Shown here piece after piece: positions 33,737-41,859 of a stretch of DNA of 64,000 bases (its first letter is position 1; every line of letters starts with the position of its first letter). Location: positions 124,001-188,000 of the forward strand of contig CAXXGW010000003.1 in NCBI GenBank assembly GCA_963666755.2. The letters are read 5' to 3'. The notes beneath the pieces were generated by a model. It saw only the letters and a list, made by a program, of their open reading frames with translations, had not been told where the DNA came from and did not search any database. The translations under genes were made by a program, and so were the position numbers. This stretch comes from CAXXOK01 sp963666755. Lineage in GTDB: Bacteria; Bacillota; Clostridia; Christensenellales; Aristaeellaceae.

Positions 33737-34758
33737 GCCTCGAATCGCACAGTTTTTCCCGTCCGGGAAGATTCGTATACCGCCAGGATGATTTCCAGCG
33801 GCGGGCGGCCGCTTGCCGCGTCGGCCAGCAGCGGTTCGCCGTGGAGGATCGCCTCCACAAAATTACGGAACTGACGCACGTGCCCGTCCACCTGAATGGC
33901 TTTGGGGTCGGCGCTGGCCACGTTGCGGGCGGCCACGCCCACGGGCAGCTCGCTTGGCAAATCGCAATCCCAGCGGAGGATAGCGTCCTCCTCCAGCACT
34001 ACGGAGCCGTGATCGCCGCAGATTTCGATGCGGCGGGGATAGCCGGGGTAGCAGGTGGTGGAGCCTTCCAGCGTGCCCACCGCGCCGCTTTGGAACTCCA
34101 GCACCGCCACGGCGCTGTCCTCCACCTCGATGGGGCGGGTCAGCGTCCGGGCATAGCCGTTCAGCTGGCGCACGGGGCCCATCAGGTACCGGAACACGTC
34201 GATGCCGTGGATGCCCTGGTTCATCAGTGCGCCGCCGCCGTCCATAGCCCAGGTGCCGCGCCAGCTGGCCTGCGCGTAGTAGGCCTCGGTACGGAAATAC
34301 TTCATTTGCAGACTGCCGGACACAATGCGCCCCAGCGCGCCTGCCTCGATGGCGCGGCGCAGCTGCTGCACCGCCGGCGTAAAGCGGAACTGGGAAATGA
34401 TGCAGGTTTTGACCCCCGTTTCCCGGGCGGTGGCGATCAGCGCATCCGCGTCGGCAAGAGTCAGGCTCATGGGCTTTTCGCACACAATGTGCTTGCCCGC
34501 GCGCATGGCGGCAATCGCCTGCGCGGTGTGCAGGCCGCTGGGGGTGCATATGCACACGGCGTCCACATCCGGGGCGGCCAGCAGTTCCTCCTGCGTAGCG
34601 TAGGCGGGAATGCCGTGCTTCTGGGCAAAGGCCTCCGCGCCGGGCGCGTAGGGGTCGTAGCAGCCGCTGAGCACCGCGCCCTCCACCGCCGCGATGGCGG
34701 CGGCGTGGAAATTGGCAATCATGCCGCAGCCGATCACCCCAAAACGGACTTCTTTCAT
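33733..34758 (-). CDS. Gfo/Idh/MocA-family dehydrogenase
   Basis: 341 residues from ATG at 34758, coupled by ATGA to the stop of the TIM-barrel gene. An N-terminal Rossmann fold binds NAD(P) (FGVIGCGMIANFHAAAI, about residues 5-21). The EKPMSL motif follows at about 95 (catalytic Lys), and the C-terminal sugar-binding domain includes GGGALMNQGIHGIDVFRYL with its conserved His. The family oxidises sugar or inositol hydroxyls to ketones. Coupling to a TIM-barrel isomerase and NagAB-like enzymes suggests an oxidise-then-rearrange route for an unusual amino sugar. Confidence 0.92.
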   Translation of the reverse strand: MKEVRFGVIGCGMIANFHAAAIAAVEGAVLSGCYDPYAPGAEAFAQKHGIPAYATQEELLAAPDVDAVCICTPSGLHTAQAIAAMRAGKHIVCEKPMSLTLADADALIATARETGVKTCIISQFRFTPAVQQLRRAIEAGALGRIVSGSLQMKYFRTEAYYAQASWRGTWAMDGGGALMNQGIHGIDVFRYLMGPVRQLNGYARTLTRPIEVEDSAVAVLEFQSGAVGTLEGSTTCYPGYPRRIEICGDHGSVVLEEDAILRWDCDLPSELPVGVAARNVASADPKAIQVDGHVRQFRNFVEAILHGEPLLADAASGRPPLEIILAVYESSRTGKTVRFEA

Positions 34759-35621
34759 ACGGTAGCCTCCATCCAATGGTAACGGTCGCGCAGGGTGTTC
34801 AGGTACTGGCGCGTCGCCTCGTACCCGCCCTCCGAGAAGCTCGAACCCTGCGGGTGTACCAGGTCTTCCTCGCTCATGCGGGTTACGCGGTAGTGCGTTT
34901 CCACCGACACCCAGCCGTCAAACTCACGCTTGAGCCGGGGGAACAGGCCGTCGAAATCCACATTGCCCTCGCCCAGCTTTGCGGGCAGAAACGCGTCGGG
35001 GCTGCGCAGGATATCCTTGACGTGCACATGGCGCAGCCAGGGCTTGAGCAGCGCGTACCCGTCGGGGTAAGGCGGCGGCGCGGCAGGGTCGCCGATTTCG
35101 TTGCCGGGGTCGAACACCGCCCCCACGGCGGGATCGTCCATCTGTTTGAGGAACGCCACCAGCGCGCCGATGTTGGCGGCATACACCGTGGGTTCCGATT
35201 CCAGCACCATGGTCACGCCCGCGTCCCGCGCGATGGCCACAGCCGGGCGCATCGCGTCGGCCACCTCGGCAAAGCGCGCGCCGCCGTCGTGCAGGTTGTT
35301 AAAGTTAAAACAGCGCACCAGCCGCGCACCCCACAGGTGCATGGTATCCATCGTGCGGCGGAAGGCTTCCAAATGCGTCTGGCGGGTTTGCAGATCGTCA
35401 AAGGCGCACTTGAACAGCGGCGAGCTGACACAGCAGATCGGCAGCCCCTCGCCGGTAGCGATGGCGTGAATCTCCCGCACGTCGGCATCGCTCATCTGGA
35501 AAGGGTTTTTCTCCCCTACGGAGCGGATTTCCAGCCCGTTGAGGCCGTACTCCCGCGCCAGAGCGGTCGCCACACGCAGGTCCTGTGAAATTTCATCGGT
35601 AATCACAGCGGTTTTATACAT
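34755..35621 (-). CDS. TIM-barrel sugar isomerase/epimerase (AP_endonuc_2 family)
   Basis: 288 residues from ATG at 35621, with GAGGAG upstream inside the end of the VOC gene. An xylose-isomerase-like barrel with metal-binding acids and histidines: MVLESEPTVYAAN (about residue 149), AVFDPGNEIGD (about 182), WLRHVHVKDI (about 206) and VSVETHYR (about 250). Such enzymes epimerise or isomerise keto sugars and inososes, or cleave 3-keto-glycosides when paired with Gfo/Idh proteins. It lies between the VOC and Gfo/Idh genes in the coupled chain. Confidence 0.88.
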   Translation of the reverse strand: MYKTAVITDEISQDLRVATALAREYGLNGLEIRSVGEKNPFQMSDADVREIHAIATGEGLPICCVSSPLFKCAFDDLQTRQTHLEAFRRTMDTMHLWGARLVRCFNFNNLHDGGARFAEVADAMRPAVAIARDAGVTMVLESEPTVYAANIGALVAFLKQMDDPAVGAVFDPGNEIGDPAAPPPYPDGYALLKPWLRHVHVKDILRSPDAFLPAKLGEGNVDFDGLFPRLKREFDGWVSVETHYRVTRMSEEDLVHPQGSSFSEGGYEATRQYLNTLRDRYHWMEATV

Positions 35622-35624
35622 ACG

Positions 35625-35945
35625 TTACTCCTCGTACTCCATCAGCTCGACCACGGCGCCGTCGGGGGTTTCGTAAAACCCCACCACATGCCCCGCCACC
35701 GAGGCGAAGGGGGCGATCAGTTCCCGGAGGCCCTGTGCCTCCGCCTGAATGGCGTCCACCCGGTAGGCGATATGCGGGCGGTCGCGCAGCGCGTCCGGCA
35801 CACAGCTTTCGGGGGTGTACCGCAGCCACTCCACCCGAAACGGGTGGAGGGCCGGGTCGGTCACCCATACGCGGGTTTTGGCTACAAAGCGTTCGCCGGG
35901 CTGCGGCGTTTCCGTACGCAGCCCCACGTGGTCGAATTGCTTCAT
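35625..35945 (-). CDS. VOC-superfamily (glyoxalase-like) small protein
   Basis: 106 residues from ATG at 35945 (MKQFDHVGLRTE); its ATG overlaps the TctA stop as TGATG. The open frame extends upstream to 36047, but that part lies inside tctA. Beta-alpha-beta-beta-beta VOC modules are suggested by FDHVGLRTE, HIAYRVDAIQAEAQGL and GFYETPDGAVVELMEYEE, where His and Glu could bind a metal. VOC proteins include isomerases, epimerases and dioxygenases. The role here is unknown but must fit the co-translated sugar pathway. Confidence 0.78.
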   Translation of the reverse strand: MKQFDHVGLRTETPQPGERFVAKTRVWVTDPALHPFRVEWLRYTPESCVPDALRDRPHIAYRVDAIQAEAQGLRELIAPFASVAGHVVGFYETPDGAVVELMEYEE

Positions 35946-37447
35946 CAGGCGGCCTTGCCGCGCTTGAACAGCCGCGCCTTGAACTTGGCGTACCCCGGAA
36001 TTTGCGGGATCACCAGCACCAGAATGAACAGCAGGAAGAAGATGCACAGCGGCCGCGTGAAGAACGGCAGGATGCTGCCGTCGCTCAGGATCAGCCCGCG
36101 GCGCAGGTTTTCGTCCGCCATGTTGCCCAGGATCACGCCCAGCAGGAACGGGGCGGCGGGGTATTTCATGTACTTCATGGCCACACCCAGCAGGCCGAAC
36201 ACGAACATCAGCTTGACGTCAAACAGGCGGTTGTTGACCACAAACGCGCCGATTACGCAGCAGATGAACACCACGGGCATCAGCGTGCGCTGGTCTACCT
36301 GCAATACGCGCACCGTCAGCCGCGACATGTTGGAGGCGATCACCCACATGATAATGGCGGAAAACACCATGAATACCACCACGTAGTAAAGGAACTCCGG
36401 CGTTTCGCTCATCAGCAGCGGGCCGGGGCGGTAGCCGTGCATCCAGAAGGCCGCCAGCAGCACCGCCGCCGGGGCGCTGCCCGGGATGGCCAGCGAAAGC
36501 ACCGGAATAATGGCGCCGCCGACCGCCGCGTTGTTGCCGGCTTCGGCCGACACCACGCCGTCGATTTCGCCGCGGCCCCAGAGCTTGGACTTGCTGGATT
36601 TTTTCTCGCTCCAGTAGCTCAGCCACCCGCCCGTATCCTCGCCCACGCCGGGGATGGCGCCCATGCTCATGCCCAGCACGCCGCTGCGCAGGATGTTTTT
36701 CCAGTTGCGCCGCACGATGGCGAACCCTTCACGCGAGCTGAACTTGGAAACCTGTACCAGATCGCGCTTGTCGGGCACAAAGGCATTTACGATTTCCGGA
36801 AAGCCGAACAGCCCGATCATGACCGGCAGCAGCGAAATGCCCGCCGACAGGTTGAGGCTGCCAAACGTAAACCGGGGGAAGGACTGTACCGTATCGCGCC
36901 CCACCTGGGAGATCAGCAGCCCCACAAACCCAGCGATCCAGCCCTTGACGGGGCGGCCATTGGAGGTCAGGTTGCCGCAGATGATAATGCCGAACACCGC
37001 CAGCAGGAACATCTCATAGCTTTGAAACTTGAGCGCCACGCTGGTAATCAGCGGGGTGGCCAGCGCCACGAAGAAGACGCCGATCAGCGTGCCGAAGAAG
37101 GACGCGGCGTTCGCCACAAAAATGGCCAGACCGCCCTTGCCCTGCAGCGCCAGCGGGTAGCCTTCCATGGCCGTGGCAGCCGAGGCGGGCGTGCCCGGGA
37201 TGTTCAGCAATATGGCGGACTGGCACCCGCCGGAAATGGAACCGATGTAAACCCCGATCAGCACCAGCACAGCCAGCGGGCCGCTGAAGGAATAGGTAAG
37301 CCCCGTGAGCAGCGCCACCGCCATGGTGGCGGTCAGCCCCGGCAGCATTCCGAAGATCAGCCCCAGCAGCACCGCCAGCACCAGCGCGATGAAGCCGAAG
37401 GGCGAAAAGACGACCTGCAGGGCGTCCATAACATATTGGATAGCCAT
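35945..37447 (-). CDS. tctA: Tripartite tricarboxylate-type transporter, large membrane subunit
   Basis: 500 residues from ATG at 37447 (MAIQYVMDALQ) with AAGGAG upstream. About 11-12 helices. The TctA signature is clear: GLIFGMLPGLTATMAVALLTGLTY (about residues 24-47, shown by GMLPGLTATMA), GSISGGCQSAILLNIPGTP and AAVGGAIIPVLSLAIPGS. With TctB and the TctC binding protein it forms a cation-coupled importer, classically for citrate and other carboxylates. Here the co-encoded enzymes are amino-sugar-like, so a sugar acid or acidic amino sugar is a fair guess for the solute. Confidence 0.95.
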   Translation of the reverse strand: MAIQYVMDALQVVFSPFGFIALVLAVLLGLIFGMLPGLTATMAVALLTGLTYSFSGPLAVLVLIGVYIGSISGGCQSAILLNIPGTPASAATAMEGYPLALQGKGGLAIFVANAASFFGTLIGVFFVALATPLITSVALKFQSYEMFLLAVFGIIICGNLTSNGRPVKGWIAGFVGLLISQVGRDTVQSFPRFTFGSLNLSAGISLLPVMIGLFGFPEIVNAFVPDKRDLVQVSKFSSREGFAIVRRNWKNILRSGVLGMSMGAIPGVGEDTGGWLSYWSEKKSSKSKLWGRGEIDGVVSAEAGNNAAVGGAIIPVLSLAIPGSAPAAVLLAAFWMHGYRPGPLLMSETPEFLYYVVVFMVFSAIIMWVIASNMSRLTVRVLQVDQRTLMPVVFICCVIGAFVVNNRLFDVKLMFVFGLLGVAMKYMKYPAAPFLLGVILGNMADENLRRGLILSDGSILPFFTRPLCIFFLLFILVLVIPQIPGYAKFKARLFKRGKAA

Positions 37448-37460
37448 GTGCAACAGCTCC

Positions 37461-38051
37461 TTACGGCATGGGTACCGAGAATGCGTACTGGAACAGCGCG
37501 ACAATGCCCGCCACCGCCAGCACGGAAATCAGGGTGGATTTGAGCAGCACCTTGGGCAGGTTTTTCCGGTCAAAATAGCTGTACAAAAGCGTCGCAAACA
37601 GGATCAGCACCGAGGCAAGCCAGAACGGCAGCTTGCCCAGCAGCACGTAGATGTACAATGCAAACATGGCAAGCCCGCCCAGGGTTTTATAGACCGCCTT
37701 GCTGCGCACCGTACGCCCGAAGGCCTGCTTAAGCTCCGTGAGGCGCGTTTTCACGTCGGCGCGCCGCAGGGATTGCACCAGCAGCGCCACGCTCATCACC
37801 AGCAGAAAGCCGGCAAACACCGTGGGCATGAACCCGGTCGACTCATAAAACACCGAGCAGATTTTACGCTTGATCTGCTGCTGGTAGTAACTTTGCGAAG
37901 TCACGATCACCGCGATCGAAATCCCGATCAGCACCAGCGCCGTCAGAAAATCCAGATGTTCCTTCTCATGCGTCGCGCCAACCTGGCCCAGCGCGGAGAG
38001 TTCTTCCTGCGGTTCTGCGGCGGTTACGTCGGCCGTCTGCTCCGGCGTCAT
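37461..38051 (-). CDS. tctB: Tripartite tricarboxylate-type transporter, small membrane subunit
   Basis: 196 residues from ATG at 38051 (MTPEQTADV), preceded by AAAAGGA. An in-frame TTG nine residues upstream is a possible alternative. Four hydrophobic segments typical of TctB are seen: LDFLTALVLIGISIAVIV, GFMPTVFAGFLLVMSVALLV, TLGGLAMFALYIYVLLGKLP and a last helix near LISVLAVAGIVALF. A longer-than-usual soluble N-terminus (about 35 residues) is acidic. It ends 13 bases before tctA. Confidence 0.85.
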   Translation of the reverse strand: MTPEQTADVTAAEPQEELSALGQVGATHEKEHLDFLTALVLIGISIAVIVTSQSYYQQQIKRKICSVFYESTGFMPTVFAGFLLVMSVALLVQSLRRADVKTRLTELKQAFGRTVRSKAVYKTLGGLAMFALYIYVLLGKLPFWLASVLILFATLLYSYFDRKNLPKVLLKSTLISVLAVAGIVALFQYAFSVPMP

Positions 38052-38107
38052 GGCGTTTTCCTTTTCCGTAGACAAGATGGGTCCCGCCTTTCGAATCCTA
38101 AAATGCA

Positions 38108-38132
38108 CGGGAGGACGCGGCGCGTCCTCCCG
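38108..38132 (-). terminator. Intra-operon hairpin after tctC
   Basis: An 11-bp perfect stem (CGGGAGGACGC / GCGTCCTCCCG, 3-base loop) lies in the 98-bp gap after tctC, followed leftward by TGCATTTTAG. It probably gives partial termination or protects the 3' end, so the binding-protein mRNA exceeds that of the membrane subunits. Confidence 0.5.
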
Positions 38133-38149
38133 TTTGCGCGACAGGGAGC

Positions 38150-39160
38150 TTACTCGGCCTTCGGGTAGCCGTAATCCGCGGGGGAGTTGACCGCGACGCC
38201 GGTATCATACAGAATCCAGCCGACCTTCTGGGCGGTCTGATCCTTCAGGGCGTTGGAAGCGGCCAGATCGTCGCCCAGGAGCATGACGCCCTTCTGGCTG
38301 GCAAAGTTCTTGGCGGTATCGGACTGGGCGGCCTTGAGGTAAGCGGCCTCGATCACGGCGGCATTCTCATCGGGCACGTCGGAGGGGAACATCAGGCCGA
38401 ACGCGTCGCCGCAGGGCAGCACTTTCTCGGTATCGGCCAGGAAGGTCTTGATGGAGGGGATGGCGTAGCTCACGCCGTCCAGCTGCAAATCCTCAGCGGT
38501 CAGGGCAGCCAGGGCGATCATATCGCCGGAGCGGAGGTAGTCGATCATTTCGTTGGACAGCTGCGGGGTGAAATCCACTTCGCCGGAGATCACAGCCGTG
38601 ATGGCCGCGGCGCCGCCGGAGTAGGCGATGTGCTTGAAGTTGCCCATGCCCGCATCCGCCGCGGACAGCAGGCTCATGTTGGTGTAGCCGGAGGAGCCGA
38701 CGCCCGCGGTGCCGCAGGTGACGTCCTTGGTCTGCATGGCATCGTACAGCTCCTGGAAGGTCTTATAGGGGCTGTTCTTGGACACGGCGATGATGCCGGG
38801 CACATAGTAGGCGGCCAGGAAATCCCAATCCGCGGGCTTCCAGTCGGCCAGGCCCATGATGCCGTGGCTGTACGGGGTGGCGTTGGCAATCAGGGTATAG
38901 CCGTCGTGCGGGGCCAGCATGCAGTCGTTCATGCCCACGGTGCCGGTGGCGCCGGGAGTGTTCACAACCGAGATGGTCACGCCCAGAGTCTGCTCCATTT
39001 CGGCGCACAGCAGGCGGCCGATCAGGTCGGAAGAGCCGCCGGCGTTCCACGGAACGATCAGCGTCATGTTTTTGTCGGGGAAACCGGCGGCCAGCGCCGT
39101 CACGGACAGGCTCAGCACCAGCGCTAGAGCCAGCAGGGTCGCAAGAACCTTCTTCATCAT
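38150..39160 (-). CDS. tctC: Tripartite tricarboxylate-type transporter, substrate-binding protein
   Basis: 336 residues from ATG at 39160 (MMKKVLATL) with GAGGAGG at ideal spacing. The signal peptide ends near ALAAG (about residue 24) with no lipobox. The Bug/TctC fold begins with FPDKNMTLIVPWNAGGSSDLIGR, whose WNAGGSSDL matches the family's PxxAGGxxD ligand loop. VVNTPGATGTVGMND follows. It is the first gene of the operon and captures the solute outside the cell for TctAB. Confidence 0.94.
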   Translation of the reverse strand: MMKKVLATLLALALVLSLSVTALAAGFPDKNMTLIVPWNAGGSSDLIGRLLCAEMEQTLGVTISVVNTPGATGTVGMNDCMLAPHDGYTLIANATPYSHGIMGLADWKPADWDFLAAYYVPGIIAVSKNSPYKTFQELYDAMQTKDVTCGTAGVGSSGYTNMSLLSAADAGMGNFKHIAYSGGAAAITAVISGEVDFTPQLSNEMIDYLRSGDMIALAALTAEDLQLDGVSYAIPSIKTFLADTEKVLPCGDAFGLMFPSDVPDENAAVIEAAYLKAAQSDTAKNFASQKGVMLLGDDLAASNALKDQTAQKVGWILYDTGVAVNSPADYGYPKAE

Positions 39161-39222
39161 TTGGGTTGCCTCCTCAAATTGTCGCGGGAGCACTTGCCCC
39201 TCGTATGGGTTTATTATGGACT

Positions 39223-39262
39223 AAAAAAGCCCCGGGCACAAAGCAAAAGCGCGGGGCTTTTT
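39223..39262 (-). terminator. Terminator of the LuxR-type regulator gene
   Basis: Read leftward: AAAAAGCCCCG, a 17-base loop, CGGGGCTTTTTT. It stops the regulator transcript before the tctC operon begins. A weak tctC promoter (TTGTGC, 17 bp, CATAAT at 39221-39216) overlaps its distal arm. Confidence 0.75.
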
Positions 39263-39295
39263 CGGTTCGATTTTTATATTGTTGGCCCGCAAAGC

Positions 39296-40456
39296 CTATG
39301 ATAGACTGAATAAATCATGGGGGTCACGGCCCGGCGCGGTATCGTCCAGACTGCTCAGGTTGGTCAGGTACGGCGTGACCATCTGCAAAAACGCCTGCCG
39401 GTTGGGCACGCCCAGCCGCTGGTACAGCTTCTTGGCCCGGTAGCTGACGGTGCCGTGCGCCACGAACAGCTCCGCGGCGATGGTGTCGGCGCTGTGCCCC
39501 ATCAGCATCCCGCGCAGGATGCCAAAATCCAGCGCGTCGCACCGCAGGAGGCAGTTTTCGATGCGGTCGAGGTGCTCAAAATCGCTGTCGGCAGGCAGGG
39601 CCACAGGCGCCGGATGGCTACGGCCTGCGTCCAGCCCGTCCTCCCCCACATAGGCGGTGCTGCCGCGGCAGATCAGCTGGCAGGGCAGGGTGACGCACAC
39701 GGCGTTGATGTCGGGATTGCGCTCCAGATAGTGGCAGACGTTGACCGCCTGCAGCCCCATCTGGTAATAATCAAGCGTCGAAGTGGTGAGCGTCGGGGTG
39801 GTCAGCGAACCGATAATGCAGCTGCCCGAGCCCGCCACAAACAAATCCTCCGGCACGCGCACGCCGCGCCGCGTCGCTTCCGCCATCAGGTGCACGGCAA
39901 CCTGATCGTTCACGCACAGCGCGCCGTCGTACTCCGCCGCGTGGTCCAGAAAGCGGTTCACGATGGCCGCCATGGGGCCGCGGCCGCCGAAAACATCCTT
40001 ATCGCCCGCGGGCAGGCCCAGCTTCTGCGCGCCGCTCAGGAAGGCCAGCTTGCGCAACTCGTCGTTGGCGTCCTGCCACTTGTTGCCCACGCAGGCCAGC
40101 CGTTTGCGCCCCGCCTGCACAAAGTAGGCGACCATCCGCTCCACCAGGGCGTGCCGGTCAAAGACCGGGCCGCTCACATCGTCGCCAAAATCCTGCGGCG
40201 AGCAGCCCAGCAGCACGGGTTTAACCCCCTGCAGGCGCAAGCCCTGAATCATCGCGCGGGTCCAGTTCTGGCTGGCCCCGATCAGCACGGCGCTGTGCGC
40301 CTGCGGGTACTGTTTCAGCTCTGTAAGCTGGCGCAGCTGCTCCAGCGTCATTTCCCGCCGGGCCACGCCCGCACGCAGGCCCGCCGAGCTTTTGGCAAAC
40401 CAGGTGGAACTGCCGTAGCCGGGCTCCACAAACATCAGCAGTTCACTTCTGGGCAT
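39296..40456 (-). CDS. Regulator with periplasmic-binding-like sensor and C-terminal LuxR-type HTH
   Basis: 386 residues from ATG at 40456, with AAAGGGGG upstream. Unlike LacI proteins there is no N-terminal DNA-binding domain. Residues about 1-265 are a type-I sugar-binding-protein-like sensor (SAVLIGASQNWTRAMIQGLRL; YDGALCVNDQVAVHLMAEATRRGVRVPEDLFVAGSGS). Residues about 310-355 form a LuxR/GerE-like helix-turn-helix (MGHSADTIAAELFVAHGTVS, then YRAKKLYQRLGV). It is divergent from a TIM-barrel gene and upstream of the tct/nag-like operon, so it may sense that operon's sugar. A palindrome at 40473-40486 overlaps its leader. Confidence 0.8.
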   Translation of the reverse strand: MPRSELLMFVEPGYGSSTWFAKSSAGLRAGVARREMTLEQLRQLTELKQYPQAHSAVLIGASQNWTRAMIQGLRLQGVKPVLLGCSPQDFGDDVSGPVFDRHALVERMVAYFVQAGRKRLACVGNKWQDANDELRKLAFLSGAQKLGLPAGDKDVFGGRGPMAAIVNRFLDHAAEYDGALCVNDQVAVHLMAEATRRGVRVPEDLFVAGSGSCIIGSLTTPTLTTSTLDYYQMGLQAVNVCHYLERNPDINAVCVTLPCQLICRGSTAYVGEDGLDAGRSHPAPVALPADSDFEHLDRIENCLLRCDALDFGILRGMLMGHSADTIAAELFVAHGTVSYRAKKLYQRLGVPNRQAFLQMVTPYLTNLSSLDDTAPGRDPHDLFSLS

Positions 40457-40472
40457 GCCGCAGACCCCCTTT

Positions 40473-40505
40473 ACCGCAAGTGCGGTGTTGCTTACTCTGA
40501 TTATA
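40473..40505 (-). promoter_or_regulatory. Extended -10 promoter and palindrome before the LuxR-type regulator
   Basis: Read leftward: TGTTATAAT (TATAAT at 40505-40500 with an upstream TGT) is an extended -10. The perfect inverted repeat ACCGCA-AG-TGCGGT at 40473-40486 lies about 10 bases downstream of the start of transcription. It is a candidate operator for autoregulation or for the divergent gene. Confidence 0.45.
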
Positions 40506-40556
40506 ACATACGCAACCGCCCTGAGGGAACGGTTCGTATCGGGAGGGATTCAACCC

Positions 40557-41354
40557 ATGCGTTACGGATTTTGCACCGGGTTTGCCACGCTGCTCAAGAA
40601 TCGCATCGACTACACCCTGTTGGATGCCGTGCGGCAGACAGGGTACGACTTTGTGGAACTGCCGCTGATGCAGACCGCCGCGCTGCCGGAGGCGGCGTTC
40701 ACAGCGCTGGCCGCCGTGCTGCGCGCGTCGGGGCTGGCGGCCGATTCCAGCTGCAACCTGTTCCCGCCCACCCTGCGGCTGACCGGCCCGGACGCGCGGC
40801 GCGAGCCGGTGCGCGCCTACCTGCGCCCCGCCTTCGACCGGCTGAGCGCGCTGGGTACCCGCACGCTGGTGTTTGGCAGCTCCGGCGCGCGCAATTTGCC
40901 GCAGGGCGTAAACGCGGAGGAGGGCTACCGTCAGCTTTCCGCGCTGGTCGCCGAGGAGCTGGTGCCCCTGCTGGAGGCGCACGACATCACCCTTGTGATG
41001 GAACCCATCGGCGGGTACGAGGCCAACTTTATCCGCACCCTGCCGGAGGGCATGGAGATCGTGCGGCGCGTAAACCACCCGCGTGTGCGCCTGCTGGCCG
41101 ACAGCGTACATTTGCTGTGGGAAAAGGAGGACCCCGCCGACCTGACACGCTTTGCCCCGTACCTGACGCACGTGCACGTGTGTGAAAACCAGCGTGTGCT
41201 GCCTGTGGACGCCTACTCGCCGGAGCTGGCGGCCTTCCTGCAAACGCTCAAGGCAACCGGCTATGACCGGACGCTGAGCTTCGAGCCCATGCCCTACCCG
41301 CCCGAGGCCATGGCGCAGGCGCTGCGCACGCTTAAATCCTTCTGGGAAAGCTGA
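40557..41354 (+). CDS. TIM-barrel sugar isomerase/epimerase (AP_endonuc_2 family)
   Basis: 265 residues, ATG preceded by GGGAGGG. Visible parts of the xylose-isomerase-like barrel: MRYGFCTGFATLL, GYDFVELPLMQ (Glu), LVMEPIGGYEANF (metal Glu, about residue 147), VRLLADSVHLLWE (Asp, His), THVHVCEN (His) and LSFEPMPYP (Glu). The reaction may be isomerisation or epimerisation of a keto sugar. It is monocistronic and divergent from the LuxR-type regulator across a palindrome, which suggests joint control with the tct/nag-like operon. Confidence 0.85.
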   Translation: MRYGFCTGFATLLKNRIDYTLLDAVRQTGYDFVELPLMQTAALPEAAFTALAAVLRASGLAADSSCNLFPPTLRLTGPDARREPVRAYLRPAFDRLSALGTRTLVFGSSGARNLPQGVNAEEGYRQLSALVAEELVPLLEAHDITLVMEPIGGYEANFIRTLPEGMEIVRRVNHPRVRLLADSVHLLWEKEDPADLTRFAPYLTHVHVCENQRVLPVDAYSPELAAFLQTLKATGYDRTLSFEPMPYPPEAMAQALRTLKSFWES

Positions 41355-41409
41355 CCCCCTGAGGAGCCTCCCTTGCTCAAACTGCCGTGAAACCTCGACG
41401 CAGCGCTAA

Positions 41410-41455
41410 TGGGTCAAGGGTTTCACCCTTGGAACCTGACAAGGGATTTCATCCC
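41410..41455 (+). repeat. Degenerate fragment of the hairpin-rich repeat family
   Basis: GGGTCAAGGGTTTCACCCTT and ACCTGACAAGGGAT are shortened pieces of the unit in arrays A and B. The fragment sits directly before MITE-like copies C and D in the 41355-41859 gap, where no gene is seen. Confidence 0.6.
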
Positions 41456-41497
41456 CCGTCCATACTGTTCACAAACCTCTTTACAGGCTTCCAACTA

Positions 41498-41623
41498 CAG
41501 CCTGCTCAAAAAGGTTCAGATGCGCGAAGCCAAACCGGATCAGGGCGGGAGCGTACACGGACGTACGTGACCGCCCTGATCCGGTGCAGGCGACAAAGCA
41601 GATGGGCCTTTTTCAGCAGGCTG
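41498..41623 (+). repeat. 126-bp palindromic MITE-like element, copy C
   Basis: Terminal inverted repeats CAGCCTGCTCAAAAAGG and CCTTTTTCAGCAGGCTG surround a hairpin with arms GGATCAGGGCGG / CCGCCCTGATCC. Compared with copies A and B, both arms carry the compensatory change ATAAG to ATCAG, so the stem is kept. Confidence 0.85.
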
Positions 41624-41683
41624 GGGGGCCGCCGGTTCCGACAGCCCCCGAGCCTTTGACAAACCTATAAAGACGCTGGGATA

Positions 41684-41809
41684 CAGCCTGCTCAAAAAGG
41701 TTCAGATGCGCGAAGCCAAACCGGATCAGGGCGGGAGCGTACACGGACGTACGTGACCGCCCTGATCCGGTGCAGGCGACAAAGCAGATGGGCCTTTTTC
41801 AGCAGGCTG
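41684..41809 (+). repeat. 126-bp palindromic MITE-like element, copy D
   Basis: Over the 126 bp it looks identical to copy C, 186 bp away in the same orientation. Its left flank (TTTGACAAACCTATAAAGACG) matches that of copy A rather than C, so the mobile unit may be about 160 bp. Confidence 0.85.
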
Positions 41810-41859
41810 GGGGGCCGCCGTTTCCGGCGACCCCCCTTTGGGTTGTTCGTTTGTCTGGC

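Noticed and set aside
41521..41600. Peptides within the MITE-like elements (EAKPDQGGSVHGRT)
   Set aside because: The frame is just the translation of the palindrome; each copy has different upstream frames and no ribosome site.
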